Origin: Streptomyces anulatus
GTDB taxonomy: Bacteria > Actinomycetota > Actinomycetes > Streptomycetales > Streptomycetaceae
Direction of reading: 5' to 3'
NCBI RefSeq assembly: GCF_000721175.1
Contig: NZ_JOEZ01000001.1
Location: forward strand, 186,001-250,000
DNA: 64,000 bases
This document shows positions 7,787 to 15,124 of this stretch, in pieces. Position numbers and translations under genes: made by a program. Each line of letters opens with the position of its first letter. Positions within the stretch are counted from its first letter, which is position 1. The notes under the pieces are model-generated. The model saw nothing but the letters and a program-made list of their open reading frames with translations. It had not been told where the DNA came from and did no database searches.

Positions 7787-8601
7787 CGGTTCTCCTGCAC
7801 GCCGTGCGCCTCGTCCCGCTGCTCCGCGTCGCGCGCGGGAAGATCGTCCGGGGTCACGGTCCACCAGGGGAGTTCGCGGTAGACGGGCCGGGTGCTGATC
7901 TTCTCGTTGCTCCACGGGGGCGGGGCGATGGAGCTGGTGGCGGAGCGGAGCTGGATGCGTTCGATCGTGCCGCCGTAGTCGCGCTCGCTCAGCCGCAGCA
8001 TCGTGATGCGCCGGATGTAGCGCTCGGAGAGGTCTCCGCGCAGGCCGTTGGGGCGGTTCTCGCTGTCGTGGGAATTGACGTAGAAGTCCCAGCCCCGGCG
8101 GAGCTCGTTCTGGTTCACATGGCTGGGGAAGAAGCTGCCGCGTATCGCTTCGCCGTCCTCGTGGGTCAGGTTCATCCACCTCGTGGTGCGACGGCCGTCG
8201 GCCCCCACCACATCGGCCCGCACATGGACGGCGACGTTCTGCTGGAGCGGGTTGGGCGCGAAGAGCTTCCAGTTCTGCTCGAACTCCGGGTAGATCCACC
8301 GGTCGATCGTCTTCCCGTGCTGTTCGGTCAGCGTGTTGGACGGGGCGACGTGCAGGAACACCATGGCCACCTGCGTGCAGGCGAGCAGCCCGATCAGGGA
8401 CAGCGCCAGGGCCGCGACCACCTGGTACGGAAAGGAGAGCCCGGCTATGCCCCGGCCGGTGGCCAAGGGCTCCGCCGCCGGTGCCAAGGGCGTCAAGGGT
8501 ATGGCCTCGGGGGTGTCCCGCCCTTCCGCCGACCGGTTCGACGCCTGCGGCCAGGCGTCCTTCCCTCCGCCCGCAGAGCTCCTGTCGTGGTCCGAATCCA
8601 T
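7783..8601 (-). CDS. DUF5819 family membrane-anchored protein (SdpA-like partner of HTTM protein)
   Basis: A 272-residue protein with a charged N-terminal tail, one transmembrane segment at about residues 60-84 (YQVVAALALSLIGLLACTQV), and an extracytoplasmic domain. The segment QNWKLFAPNPLQQNVAVHVR is the family hallmark and recalls the W-F-NP motif of SdpA. The ATG at 8601 is chosen although its ribosome site is only a weak GCGGGG; GTG codons at 8625 and 8628 lack any. It heads the unit that continues into the HTTM and methyltransferase genes, and shares a 115-bp divergent promoter region, including a TetR-type operator, with paaA. Function is unknown; an accessory role to the HTTM protein is inferred. 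Confidence 0.7.
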   Translation of the reverse strand: MDSDHDRSSAGGGKDAWPQASNRSAEGRDTPEAIPLTPLAPAAEPLATGRGIAGLSFPYQVVAALALSLIGLLACTQVAMVFLHVAPSNTLTEQHGKTIDRWIYPEFEQNWKLFAPNPLQQNVAVHVRADVVGADGRRTTRWMNLTHEDGEAIRGSFFPSHVNQNELRRGWDFYVNSHDSENRPNGLRGDLSERYIRRITMLRLSERDYGGTIERIQLRSATSSIAPPPWSNEKISTRPVYRELPWWTVTPDDLPARDAEQRDEAHGVQENR

Positions 8602-8632
8602 CCCGCCCCGCTCACCGTCGATCACCACTCAG

Positions 8633-8641
8633 TTATCCACA
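8633..8641 (+). promoter_or_regulatory. DnaA box (TTATCCACA)
   Basis: An exact match to the E. coli-type DnaA box in the DUF5819/paaA divergent promoter region, 45 bp from the TetR-type operator. A TTGACA hexamer follows at 8645-8650, but I see no convincing -10 at the right distance. Confidence 0.45.
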
Positions 8642-8686
8642 GGGTTGACACCCTACGGGCCTCCGACTCACCATTGAAGTCAAGGA

Positions 8687-8703
8687 ACCGAACGATCGGT
8701 CGG
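8687..8703. promoter_or_regulatory. TetR-type operator upstream of paaA
   Basis: ACCGAACGATCGGTCGG is identical, in reverse complement, to 3935-3951. It ends 13 bp before the paaA start, a position that would block transcription or initiation. The same region serves the divergent DUF5819 gene. Confidence 0.75.
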
Positions 8704-8716
8704 TAGGGAGCCCGGG

Positions 8717-9796
8717 ATGGCGGCAGTGACTGCGGACCAGACGACGCAGAAGACCCTCGGCACGGCGAACGCGGCGGATGCGGTGGACGCGGCGGGCGCG
8801 GACCACGTCGCGGCCTTCGACGCGGCCGTAGCGGCGGACGAGCGGATCGAGCCGCGCGACTGGATGCCCGACGCCTACCGGGCGACGCTGGTCCGCCAGA
8901 TGGCCCAGCACGCCCACTCGGAGATCATCGGCATGCAGCCCGAGGCGAACTGGATCACCCGGGCGCCCTCGCTGCGCCGCAAGGCGATCCTCATGGCCAA
9001 GGTGCAGGACGAGGCGGGCCACGGCCTGTATCTCTACAGCGCCGCCGAGACCCTGGGCACCAGCCGCGAGGAGCTGCTCGACAAGCTCCACGCGGGCCGC
9101 CAGCGCTATTCGTCGATCTTCAACTACCCCACGCTGACCTGGGCCGACGTCGGCGCGATCGGCTGGCTGGTGGACGGGGCGGCGATCACCAACCAGGTGC
9201 CGCTCTGCCGCTGCTCCTACGGCCCCTACGCCCGCGCGATGGTCCGCATCTGCAAGGAGGAGTCGTTCCACCAGCGCCAGGGGTACGAGCTGCTGCTCGC
9301 CCTCAGCCGAGGCACCGAGGCCCAGCACGCCATGGCCCAGGACGCGGTGAACCGCTGGTGGTGGCCCTCCCTGATGATGTTCGGCCCGCCCGACGACGCC
9401 TCGTCGCACTCCGAGCAGTCCATGGCCTGGAAGATCAAGCGGCACTCCAACGACGAGCTGCGCCGGCGCTTCGTGGACATCTGCGTGCCCCAGGCCGAGG
9501 CGCTGGGCCTGGAGCTCCCGGACCCCGACATCCGGTGGAACGAGGAGCTCGGCCGGCACGAATTCGGCGCGATCGACTGGGCCGAGTTCCAGGCGGTCCT
9601 CAAGGGCAACGGCCCTTGCAACGAACAGCGGATCACCCAGCGGCGCAGGGCCCACGAGGAGGGCGCCTGGGTCCGGGACGCGGCGGCCGCGTACGCCGCC
9701 AAGCACGCCCCGGCAGCAGCGCCCGCCTCACCGGCCCGGCCCGGGACATCGGCACAGAACAGCGCGCCCGCGCAGCATGTGGAGGAGACGGCATGA
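8717..9796 (+). CDS. paaA: 1,2-phenylacetyl-CoA epoxidase, catalytic subunit PaaA
   Basis: A 359-residue ferritin-like di-iron oxygenase subunit that, with PaaC, epoxidises the aromatic ring of phenylacetyl-CoA using O2 and electrons from PaaE. Iron-ligand regions are visible around [38 protein letters not shown] and [16 protein letters not shown]. The protein starts with about 30 Ala-rich residues and ends with a Pro/Ala tail, both longer than in E. coli. ATG 8717 lies just after the TetR-type operator. It begins a tightly packed paaABCDE operon with 4-bp overlap to paaB. Confidence 0.95.
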   Translation: MAAVTADQTTQKTLGTANAADAVDAAGADHVAAFDAAVAADERIEPRDWMPDAYRATLVRQMAQHAHSEIIGMQPEANWITRAPSLRRKAILMAKVQDEAGHGLYLYSAAETLGTSREELLDKLHAGRQRYSSIFNYPTLTWADVGAIGWLVDGAAITNQVPLCRCSYGPYARAMVRICKEESFHQRQGYELLLALSRGTEAQHAMAQDAVNRWWWPSLMMFGPPDDASSHSEQSMAWKIKRHSNDELRRRFVDICVPQAEALGLELPDPDIRWNEELGRHEFGAIDWAEFQAVLKGNGPCNEQRITQRRRAHEEGAWVRDAAAAYAAKHAPAAAPASPARPGTSAQNSAPAQHVEETA

Positions 9797-10083
9797 GCAG
9801 CTCGACCGACTGGCCTCTGTGGGAGGTGTTCGTGCGCTCGCGGCGCGGACTGTCCCACACCCATGCGGGCAGCCTGCACGCGCCGGACGCCGAGATGGCC
9901 CTGCGCAATGCCCGCGACCTCTACACCCGCCGCTCGGAGGGCGTCTCGATCTGGGTGGTCCCGTCCACCGCGATCACGGCCTCCTCCCCCGACGAGAAGG
10001 ACTCCTTCTTCGAGCCGGCCGGTGACAAGCCCTACCGCCACCCGACGTTCTACGAGATCCCGGACGGGGTGAAGCACCTGTGA
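9793..10083 (+). CDS. paaB: 1,2-phenylacetyl-CoA epoxidase subunit PaaB
   Basis: A 96-residue structural subunit of the phenylacetyl-CoA epoxidase; it bridges PaaAC heterodimers. The typical start [20 protein letters not shown], the middle [20 protein letters not shown] and the end [16 protein letters not shown] are all visible. The ATG overlaps the paaA stop (ATGA), and its own TGA overlaps the GTG of paaC. Confidence 0.95.
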   Translation: MSSSTDWPLWEVFVRSRRGLSHTHAGSLHAPDAEMALRNARDLYTRRSEGVSIWVVPSTAITASSPDEKDSFFEPAGDKPYRHPTFYEIPDGVKHL

Positions 10084-10796
10084 GCGCCGCACTCGCCCTC
10101 GGCGACGACGCGCTGGTGCTCTCGCACCGGCTGGGGGAGTGGGCCGGTCACGCCCCCGTCCTGGAGGAGGAGGTGGCTCTCGCCAACATCGCCCTGGACC
10201 TGCTGGGGCAGGCGCGGGTGCTGCTCTCCCTCGTCGGCGACGAGGACGAGCTCGCCTACCTCCGCGAGGAACGCGCCTTCCGCAACCTCCAGCTGGTCGA
10301 GCAGCCGAACGGGGACTTCGCCCACACCATCGCCCGGCAGCTCTACTTCTCGGTGTACCAGCATCTGCTGTACGAGCGACTGGCGGCCGGGGACGGCGAG
10401 TTCACCGGCCTCGCGGGCAAGGCCGTCAAGGAGGTGGCCTACCACCGTGACCACGCCGAGCAGTGGGTCCTGAGGCTCGGCGACGGCACCGAGGAGAGCC
10501 ACGGCCGCATGCAGAGCGGCCTGGACGCGCTGTGGCGGTTCACCGGCGAGATGTTCCAGCCGGTCGAAGGGCTCGACTCCCCGGACTCCGGTGTCGACTG
10601 GCAGGCGCTGCGGAGCAGTTGGCTCGCCGCCGTCACCGACGTCGTCGAGCGGGCCGGCCTGGCCCTCCCGGCGGGCGCGCAGTCCGGGGGCTGGGCGGCG
10701 GGCGCGGGCCGGCAGGGCCTGCACACCGAGCCGTTCGGTCGCATGATCGCCGAGATGCAGCACCTGCACCGCAGCCATCCGGGGGCGTCATGGTGA
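10080..10796 (+). CDS. paaC: 1,2-phenylacetyl-CoA epoxidase, structural subunit PaaC
   Basis: A 238-residue ferritin-fold partner of PaaA that lacks a working di-iron site in known complexes and shapes the CoA-ester binding cleft. Characteristic stretches are LGDDALVLSHRLGEWAGHAP, NIALDLLGQARVLL and VKEVAYHRDHAEQWVLRLGD. The GTG start overlaps paaB by four bases, and its end overlaps paaD, so the whole set is translationally coupled. Confidence 0.93.
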   Translation: MSAALALGDDALVLSHRLGEWAGHAPVLEEEVALANIALDLLGQARVLLSLVGDEDELAYLREERAFRNLQLVEQPNGDFAHTIARQLYFSVYQHLLYERLAAGDGEFTGLAGKAVKEVAYHRDHAEQWVLRLGDGTEESHGRMQSGLDALWRFTGEMFQPVEGLDSPDSGVDWQALRSSWLAAVTDVVERAGLALPAGAQSGGWAAGAGRQGLHTEPFGRMIAEMQHLHRSHPGASW

Positions 10797-11287
10797 CCGA
10801 CACCCGGCTGGAGGCGGAGCTGCGTGACCTCGCCGGTTCCGTGCCCGACCCCGAGCTGCCGGTGCTGACCCTGGCGGAGCTCGGCGTCCTGCGGGACGTA
10901 CACGTGGACGGTCCGGGCCGCGTGACCGTGCGGCTCACCCCGACCTACACCGGCTGCCCGGCGATCGAGGCGATGTCCGCCGACATCGAACGAGTGCTGC
11001 ACGACCACGGCTTCCCCGACGTCTCCGTGGTCACGGTCCTGGCACCGGCCTGGTCGACGGACGACATCAGCGCCGAAGGACGCCGCAAGCTCGCCGAGTT
11101 CGGCATCGCCCCGCCGCGCGCCCACGGCGCCGACGGGGGCCCCGTGCCGCTGACGCTCTCGGTGCGCTGCCCGCACTGCGGCTCCACGGACACGGAGCTG
11201 CTCAGCCGGTTCTCCTCCACGGCGTGCAAGGCCCTGCGCCGCTGCGTCGCCTGCCGTGAACCGTTCGACCACTTCAAGGAGTTGTAG
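10790..11287 (+). CDS. paaD: PaaD, iron-sulfur cluster maturation factor for phenylacetyl-CoA epoxidase
   Basis: A 165-residue protein with an N-terminal MIP18/DUF59 domain (VPDPELPVLTLAELGVLRDV ... TYTGCPAIEAM) and a C-terminal zinc-ribbon-like part (CPHCGS ... CVACREPFDHFKEL). PaaD is needed for a working epoxidase complex, probably for assembling the 2Fe-2S cluster of PaaE. ATG 10790 gives a 7-bp overlap with paaC; GTG 10793 gives the 4-bp overlap seen elsewhere in this operon and is an equally good start. Confidence 0.93.
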   Translation: MVTDTRLEAELRDLAGSVPDPELPVLTLAELGVLRDVHVDGPGRVTVRLTPTYTGCPAIEAMSADIERVLHDHGFPDVSVVTVLAPAWSTDDISAEGRRKLAEFGIAPPRAHGADGGPVPLTLSVRCPHCGSTDTELLSRFSSTACKALRRCVACREPFDHFKEL

Positions 11288-12346
11288 ATGTTCCATCCGC
11301 TCCGGGTCAGCGCGATCGAACGGATCACGGACGACGCGGTGGCCGTGACCCTCGCCGTGCCGCCCGAACTGCGCGAGACCTTCCGCCACACCCCCGGCCA
11401 GCATCTGAACGTGCGCTACACCGTGGACGGCCAGGAGATCCGCCGCTCGTACTCGATCTGCGCGCCCGCCACCGAGCAGCCCGGCGATCCGGTGCTGCGG
11501 GTGGGCATCCGTATGGTCGAGGGCGGGGCGTTCTCCACCTACGCCCTGAAGGAGCTGGCCGTCGGGGACCAGGTGGAGGCCATGCCTCCGATGGGCCGCT
11601 TCGTGCTGAAGCCGCGCCCTGGTCTGTTCGCGGCGGTGGTCGGCGGCAGCGGCATCACCCCGGTGCTGTCGATGGCGGCCACCCTGCTCGACCGGGAGCC
11701 GACGGCCCGTTTCTGCCTGATCCGCAGTGACCGCACGGTGGCCTCGACGATGTTCCTCGACGAGGTGGCCGACCTCAAGGACCGGTATCCGGACCGCTTC
11801 CAGCTGGTCACCGCGCTCTCCCGGGAGGAGCAGTCGGCCGGGCTCCCCTCCGGACGGCTGGACGCCGAGCGGCTCACCGGACTGCTGCCCGCCGTGCTTC
11901 CGGTGCCGGAGGTGGACGGCTGGTTCCTGTGCGGGCCGCTCGGCCTCGTACGGGGCACGGAGAAGGCGCTGAAAGCCCTCGGCGTCGACCGCTCCCGGAT
12001 CCACCAGGAGATCTTCCACGTCGACGAGGGCCCCGCCGATGTGGCGGTGGTCAAGGTCGCCGCCCCGTCCGACGCCGTGCTGACGGCCACCCTCCACGGG
12101 CGCTCGGGCAGCTGGCCCGTGCAGGACGCCGAATCCCTGCTGGAGACGGTGCTGCGGAGCCGTTCGGACGCTCCGTACGCCTGCAAGGGCGGGGTGTGCG
12201 GGACCTGCCGGGCGTTCCTCGTCTCGGGCGAGGTCCGGATGGACCGCAACTTCGCGCTGGAACCGGAGGAGACCGGAGCGGGCTTCGTGCTGGCCTGCCA
12301 GTCGCATCCGCTCACCCCGGAGGTGGAGCTGGACTTCGACCGCTGA
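11288..12346 (+). CDS. paaE: 1,2-phenylacetyl-CoA epoxidase reductase subunit PaaE
   Basis: A 352-residue electron-transfer flavoprotein that passes electrons from NADPH to the PaaA di-iron centre. The FAD domain shows RRSYSICAP, the NADP domain shows VVGGSGITPVLSMAATLL and WFLCGPLGLV, and the C-terminal plant-type 2Fe-2S domain has CKGGVCGTC plus a distal LACQ cysteine. It closes the paaABCDE operon, starting two bases after the paaD stop. No paaG, paaZ, paaJ, paaH or paaK gene is in the window, so the later steps are encoded elsewhere. Confidence 0.94.
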   Translation: MFHPLRVSAIERITDDAVAVTLAVPPELRETFRHTPGQHLNVRYTVDGQEIRRSYSICAPATEQPGDPVLRVGIRMVEGGAFSTYALKELAVGDQVEAMPPMGRFVLKPRPGLFAAVVGGSGITPVLSMAATLLDREPTARFCLIRSDRTVASTMFLDEVADLKDRYPDRFQLVTALSREEQSAGLPSGRLDAERLTGLLPAVLPVPEVDGWFLCGPLGLVRGTEKALKALGVDRSRIHQEIFHVDEGPADVAVVKVAAPSDAVLTATLHGRSGSWPVQDAESLLETVLRSRSDAPYACKGGVCGTCRAFLVSGEVRMDRNFALEPEETGAGFVLACQSHPLTPEVELDFDR

Positions 12347-12378
12347 GGCGCGCGTACGCCTCCGCACTGTTCCCTTCC

Positions 12379-12396
12379 GATAGAACCTGTTCTATC
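12379..12396. promoter_or_regulatory. KstR-like operator upstream of the acyl-CoA dehydrogenase
   Basis: GATAGAAC-CT-GTTCTATC is a perfect palindrome apart from its two central bases. It contains TNNAACNNGTTNNA, the motif known for KstR, the TetR repressor of cholesterol catabolism in mycobacteria and rhodococci. It ends 48 bp before the GTG start of the gene it probably controls. Confidence 0.65.
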
Positions 12397-12444
12397 TTGA
12401 CGGCCCGTCAGGTCGTCATCAACGGTTAGCGGGAGGCCGGGACA

Positions 12445-13602
12445 GTGGACTTCACCTTCACCGAGGAACAGCAGGCGGCCGTCGAGGCGGCCAGGGCCGT
12501 CTTCTCGGACGTCGCACCCGACCGCGCGCCCAGTCCGGCCCTGACCCCGGGCGCCGTGGCGGAGGACATCGACCGGCAGCTGTGGAACGAGCTGGCGCAC
12601 ACCGACCTGCTCGGGCTCACGCTGTCGCCGGAGTACGGGGGCGCGGGCCTCGACCCGATCGCACTCTGCCTGGTCCTGCGGGAGTCGGCCAAGGTGCTGG
12701 CCAGGGTCCCGCTGCTGGAGAGCTGCGCGGTCGCGACGGCGGTCCAGCGGTACGGCGACAGCACCCTCGCGGCGGAGCTGCTGCCCCGGGCCGGCCGGGG
12801 CGAACTGATCCTGACCGTCGGCGCCAACGGACGCAGCGGCCACGACCCCGCCGAACTCGCCGTCGCCGCAAGGCCGTACGGCGAGAACGCGGCGCCGGCG
12901 GGAGACTCCGGCTGGGTGCTCGACGGGGTCCAGACCGCGGTGCCCTGGGCCCAGGTGGCCGACCGGATCGCCGTCCCGGCGCACACCGCAGGAGGCCGGC
13001 CGGTCCTGGCTCTCGTGCCCCGTGTCCGCGACGGCGTCACCCTGGCGGACCAGGTCTCCACCAGCGGTGAACGCCTCGCCGAGGTCCGGCTCGACGCCGT
13101 GCGCGTGGCGGCCCGCGAGCTGATCGACGCGGCGGACTGCTGGGAGTGGCTGCGGTCCCTGCTCACCACGGGGACGTGTGCGCTCGCGCTCGGGCTGGGC
13201 GAGCGGGTGCTCGCGATGACCGCCGAATACACCGGCAAGCGCGAGCAGTTCGGATTCCCGGTCGCCACGTTCCAGGCGGTGGCGGTCCAGGCCGCCGACC
13301 GGTACATCGACCTACGGGCGATGGAGGCCACCCTCTGGCAGGCCGCCTGGCGGATCTCCACCGACACCGGGGGGCCACTGCCCCCCGCGGGCGATGTCGC
13401 CGTGGCGAAGATCTGGGCCTCCGACGGCGTCCGCCGTGTCGTGCAGACCGCCCAGCACCTGCACGGCGGGTTCGGCGCGGGCACCGACTACCCGCTGCAC
13501 CGCTTCCACGCCTGGGCGAAGCAGATCGAGCTCTCCCTCGGCCCGGCCGCGGCCCATGAGGAGGCCCTGGGCGACCTGCTGGCCGCCCACCCCCTCGGCT
13601 GA
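12445..13602 (+). CDS. Acyl-CoA dehydrogenase family protein, probably steroid-related
   Basis: A 385-residue flavoprotein of the acyl-CoA dehydrogenase superfamily. The N-terminal helical domain (MDFTFTEEQQAAVEAARAVF), a mid-chain beta domain and the C-terminal helical domain (YTGKREQFGFPVATFQAVA ... HLHGGFGAGTDYPLHRFHAW) are visible. These enzymes introduce a 2,3 double bond into acyl-CoA thioesters with FAD. The catalytic glutamate position is not obvious, as in many FadE subunits of steroid side-chain heterotetramers. The KstR-like operator supports a steroid or sterol substrate. GTG 12445 follows a GGGAGG. It sits 98 bp after paaE but has its own promoter region. Confidence 0.8.
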   Translation: MDFTFTEEQQAAVEAARAVFSDVAPDRAPSPALTPGAVAEDIDRQLWNELAHTDLLGLTLSPEYGGAGLDPIALCLVLRESAKVLARVPLLESCAVATAVQRYGDSTLAAELLPRAGRGELILTVGANGRSGHDPAELAVAARPYGENAAPAGDSGWVLDGVQTAVPWAQVADRIAVPAHTAGGRPVLALVPRVRDGVTLADQVSTSGERLAEVRLDAVRVAARELIDAADCWEWLRSLLTTGTCALALGLGERVLAMTAEYTGKREQFGFPVATFQAVAVQAADRYIDLRAMEATLWQAAWRISTDTGGPLPPAGDVAVAKIWASDGVRRVVQTAQHLHGGFGAGTDYPLHRFHAWAKQIELSLGPAAAHEEALGDLLAAHPLG

Positions 13603-13634
13603 CCACCGGCCTGCGGGACCGGGGCCCCGAAGGC

Positions 13635-13979
13635 TCAGAGGACGAAGGCGGGCGTCCCGTTGTCCGTGACCATCGGGCGCCCGGCACCGTCCCAGGCCTG
13701 CATGCCGCCGTCGATGTTCACCGCGTCGATGCCCTGCTGGACCAGGTACTGGGTGACCTGGGCCGACCGGCCGCCGACCCGGCACATCACATGCACGCGA
13801 CGGCCGTCCTCGGCGGCCTCGGTCAACTCACCGAACCGGCCCACGAAGTCGCTCATCGGGATGTGCAGCGCACCCTCGACGTGACCGGCCGCCCACTCGT
13901 CGGTCTCACGGACGTCCAGAACGAAGCCGTCCGACGGAACCGCCGCGGCGTCCACCGAGGGCAGCGGGGCGAAGTTCAT
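13635..13979 (-). CDS. Single-domain rhodanese-like sulfurtransferase
   Basis: A 114-residue rhodanese domain. The fold start (LDVRETDEWAAGHVEGALHI) and the active-site loop CRVGGRS with its persulfide-forming cysteine are present, so it is probably active. Such proteins move sulfane sulfur or detoxify cyanide and reactive sulfur species. It lies 77 bp after the J-domain gene on the same strand and converges on the acyl-CoA dehydrogenase, with only 32 bp between the stops. Confidence 0.9.
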   Translation of the reverse strand: MNFAPLPSVDAAAVPSDGFVLDVRETDEWAAGHVEGALHIPMSDFVGRFGELTEAAEDGRRVHVMCRVGGRSAQVTQYLVQQGIDAVNIDGGMQAWDGAGRPMVTDNGTPAFVL

Positions 13980-14056
13980 GGGTCATGCCTTCTCTCGTGC
14001 AATCCTGGGGCCTCGTACGCGGGCCTCGTACATACGCGGCAGAGTCACCCGGAACG

Positions 14057-15043
14057 CTACTGCACCATCTCCGCGAGCTCGGCCTCGCGCCGGGACACCT
14101 CGCCCAGCAGTTGCTCCGCGATGTCCTCCAGCAGTTGGTCCGGGTCGTCCGGCGCCATCCGCAGCATCGAGCCGATCGCACCCTCCTCCAGCTCCTTGGC
14201 GAGCACCGTCAGCAGCTCCTTGCGCCGGCTGAGCCACTCCAGCCGGGCGTAGAGCTCCTCGCTCTCGCTCAGCGGGGGCGGCTGCTGCACCGGGCCTGCC
14301 GCCCACTCCGCCACGAGCTCCTTGAGCAGCTCGACGTCGCCGCGCCCGTAGGCGGCGTTCACCCGGGTGATGAACTCGTCCCGGCGCTGGCGCTCCGGCT
14401 CGTCCTGGGCGAGGTCCGGGTGCGCCTTGCGGGCCAGGTCCCGGTAGAGCTTGCGGGCCTCCTCGCTCGGCCTGACCCGCTTCGGCGGCCTGACCGGCTG
14501 CTCGGTGAGCATGGCCGCGGCCTCGGGGGACAGGCCGTCGCTGTCCATCCAGTCGTGGAACAGCTCGTCGACCCCGGGCATCGGCATGACGACCGCCCGC
14601 GCCTCCCGCGCCTTGCGCTCGTCCTCCGGATCCCCGGTCCTGGCGGCCTGCGCCTCGGCGATCAGCGCGTCCAGTTCGTCGAGGCGGGCGTACATCGGGC
14701 CGAGCTTCTGGTGGTGCAGCCGGGAGAAGTTCTCGACCTCCACCCGGAAGGTCTCCACCGCGATCTCGAACTCGATCAACGCCTGCTCGGCGGCCTGCAC
14801 CGCCCTGGCCAGCCGTGCCTCGGGGCGCGGCGCGGCATCCTCGGAGCCGGCGGACTCCCCGGCAGCGGCGGCCGCGGCCCCGGAAGCGTCCGCCGCCTCC
14901 GGGGCGTCCTGCGCACCCGGGGCGTCCTGCCCTCCGAGGACATCCTGCGTTTCCGGGGCGGGCCGGGGCTCGTCAGGCCGGTCGTTGTCCTGCCGGTCTT
15001 CATCGTTCCGGGTGGTCGGCACCCCGGCGGCTTCGTGGGTCAC
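14057..15043 (-). CDS. J-domain (DnaJ-like) protein with coiled-coil N-terminal region
   Basis: A 328-residue protein. Residues 1-75 are acidic and Ala/Pro-rich, 75-150 are strongly helical (probable coiled coil), and about 195-235 form a partial J-domain: KLYRDLARKAHPDLAQDEPE with the HPD tripeptide at 208-210, then FITRVNAAYGRGD. The HPD motif stimulates Hsp70 ATPase in DnaJ proteins, so a DnaK co-chaperone role is inferred. There is no Gly/Phe region, zinc centre or client-binding domain. The C-terminal 90 residues are helical and acidic. GTG 15043 is preferred; the frame extends upstream without a better start. Confidence 0.75.
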   Translation of the reverse strand: MTHEAAGVPTTRNDEDRQDNDRPDEPRPAPETQDVLGGQDAPGAQDAPEAADASGAAAAAAGESAGSEDAAPRPEARLARAVQAAEQALIEFEIAVETFRVEVENFSRLHHQKLGPMYARLDELDALIAEAQAARTGDPEDERKAREARAVVMPMPGVDELFHDWMDSDGLSPEAAAMLTEQPVRPPKRVRPSEEARKLYRDLARKAHPDLAQDEPERQRRDEFITRVNAAYGRGDVELLKELVAEWAAGPVQQPPPLSESEELYARLEWLSRRKELLTVLAKELEEGAIGSMLRMAPDDPDQLLEDIAEQLLGEVSRREAELAEMVQ

Positions 15044-15124
15044 CCGTCCAGCGTATGGCCACGGCCCGGCGGCACGGCACACACGGTGGACCCCGGACCC
15101 GGGGCCCACCGCCTCGCGGACCCG

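Noticed and set aside
8645..8675. TTGACA as -35 of the paaA promoter
   Set aside because: No -10-like hexamer at the correct spacing, so not listed as a promoter.
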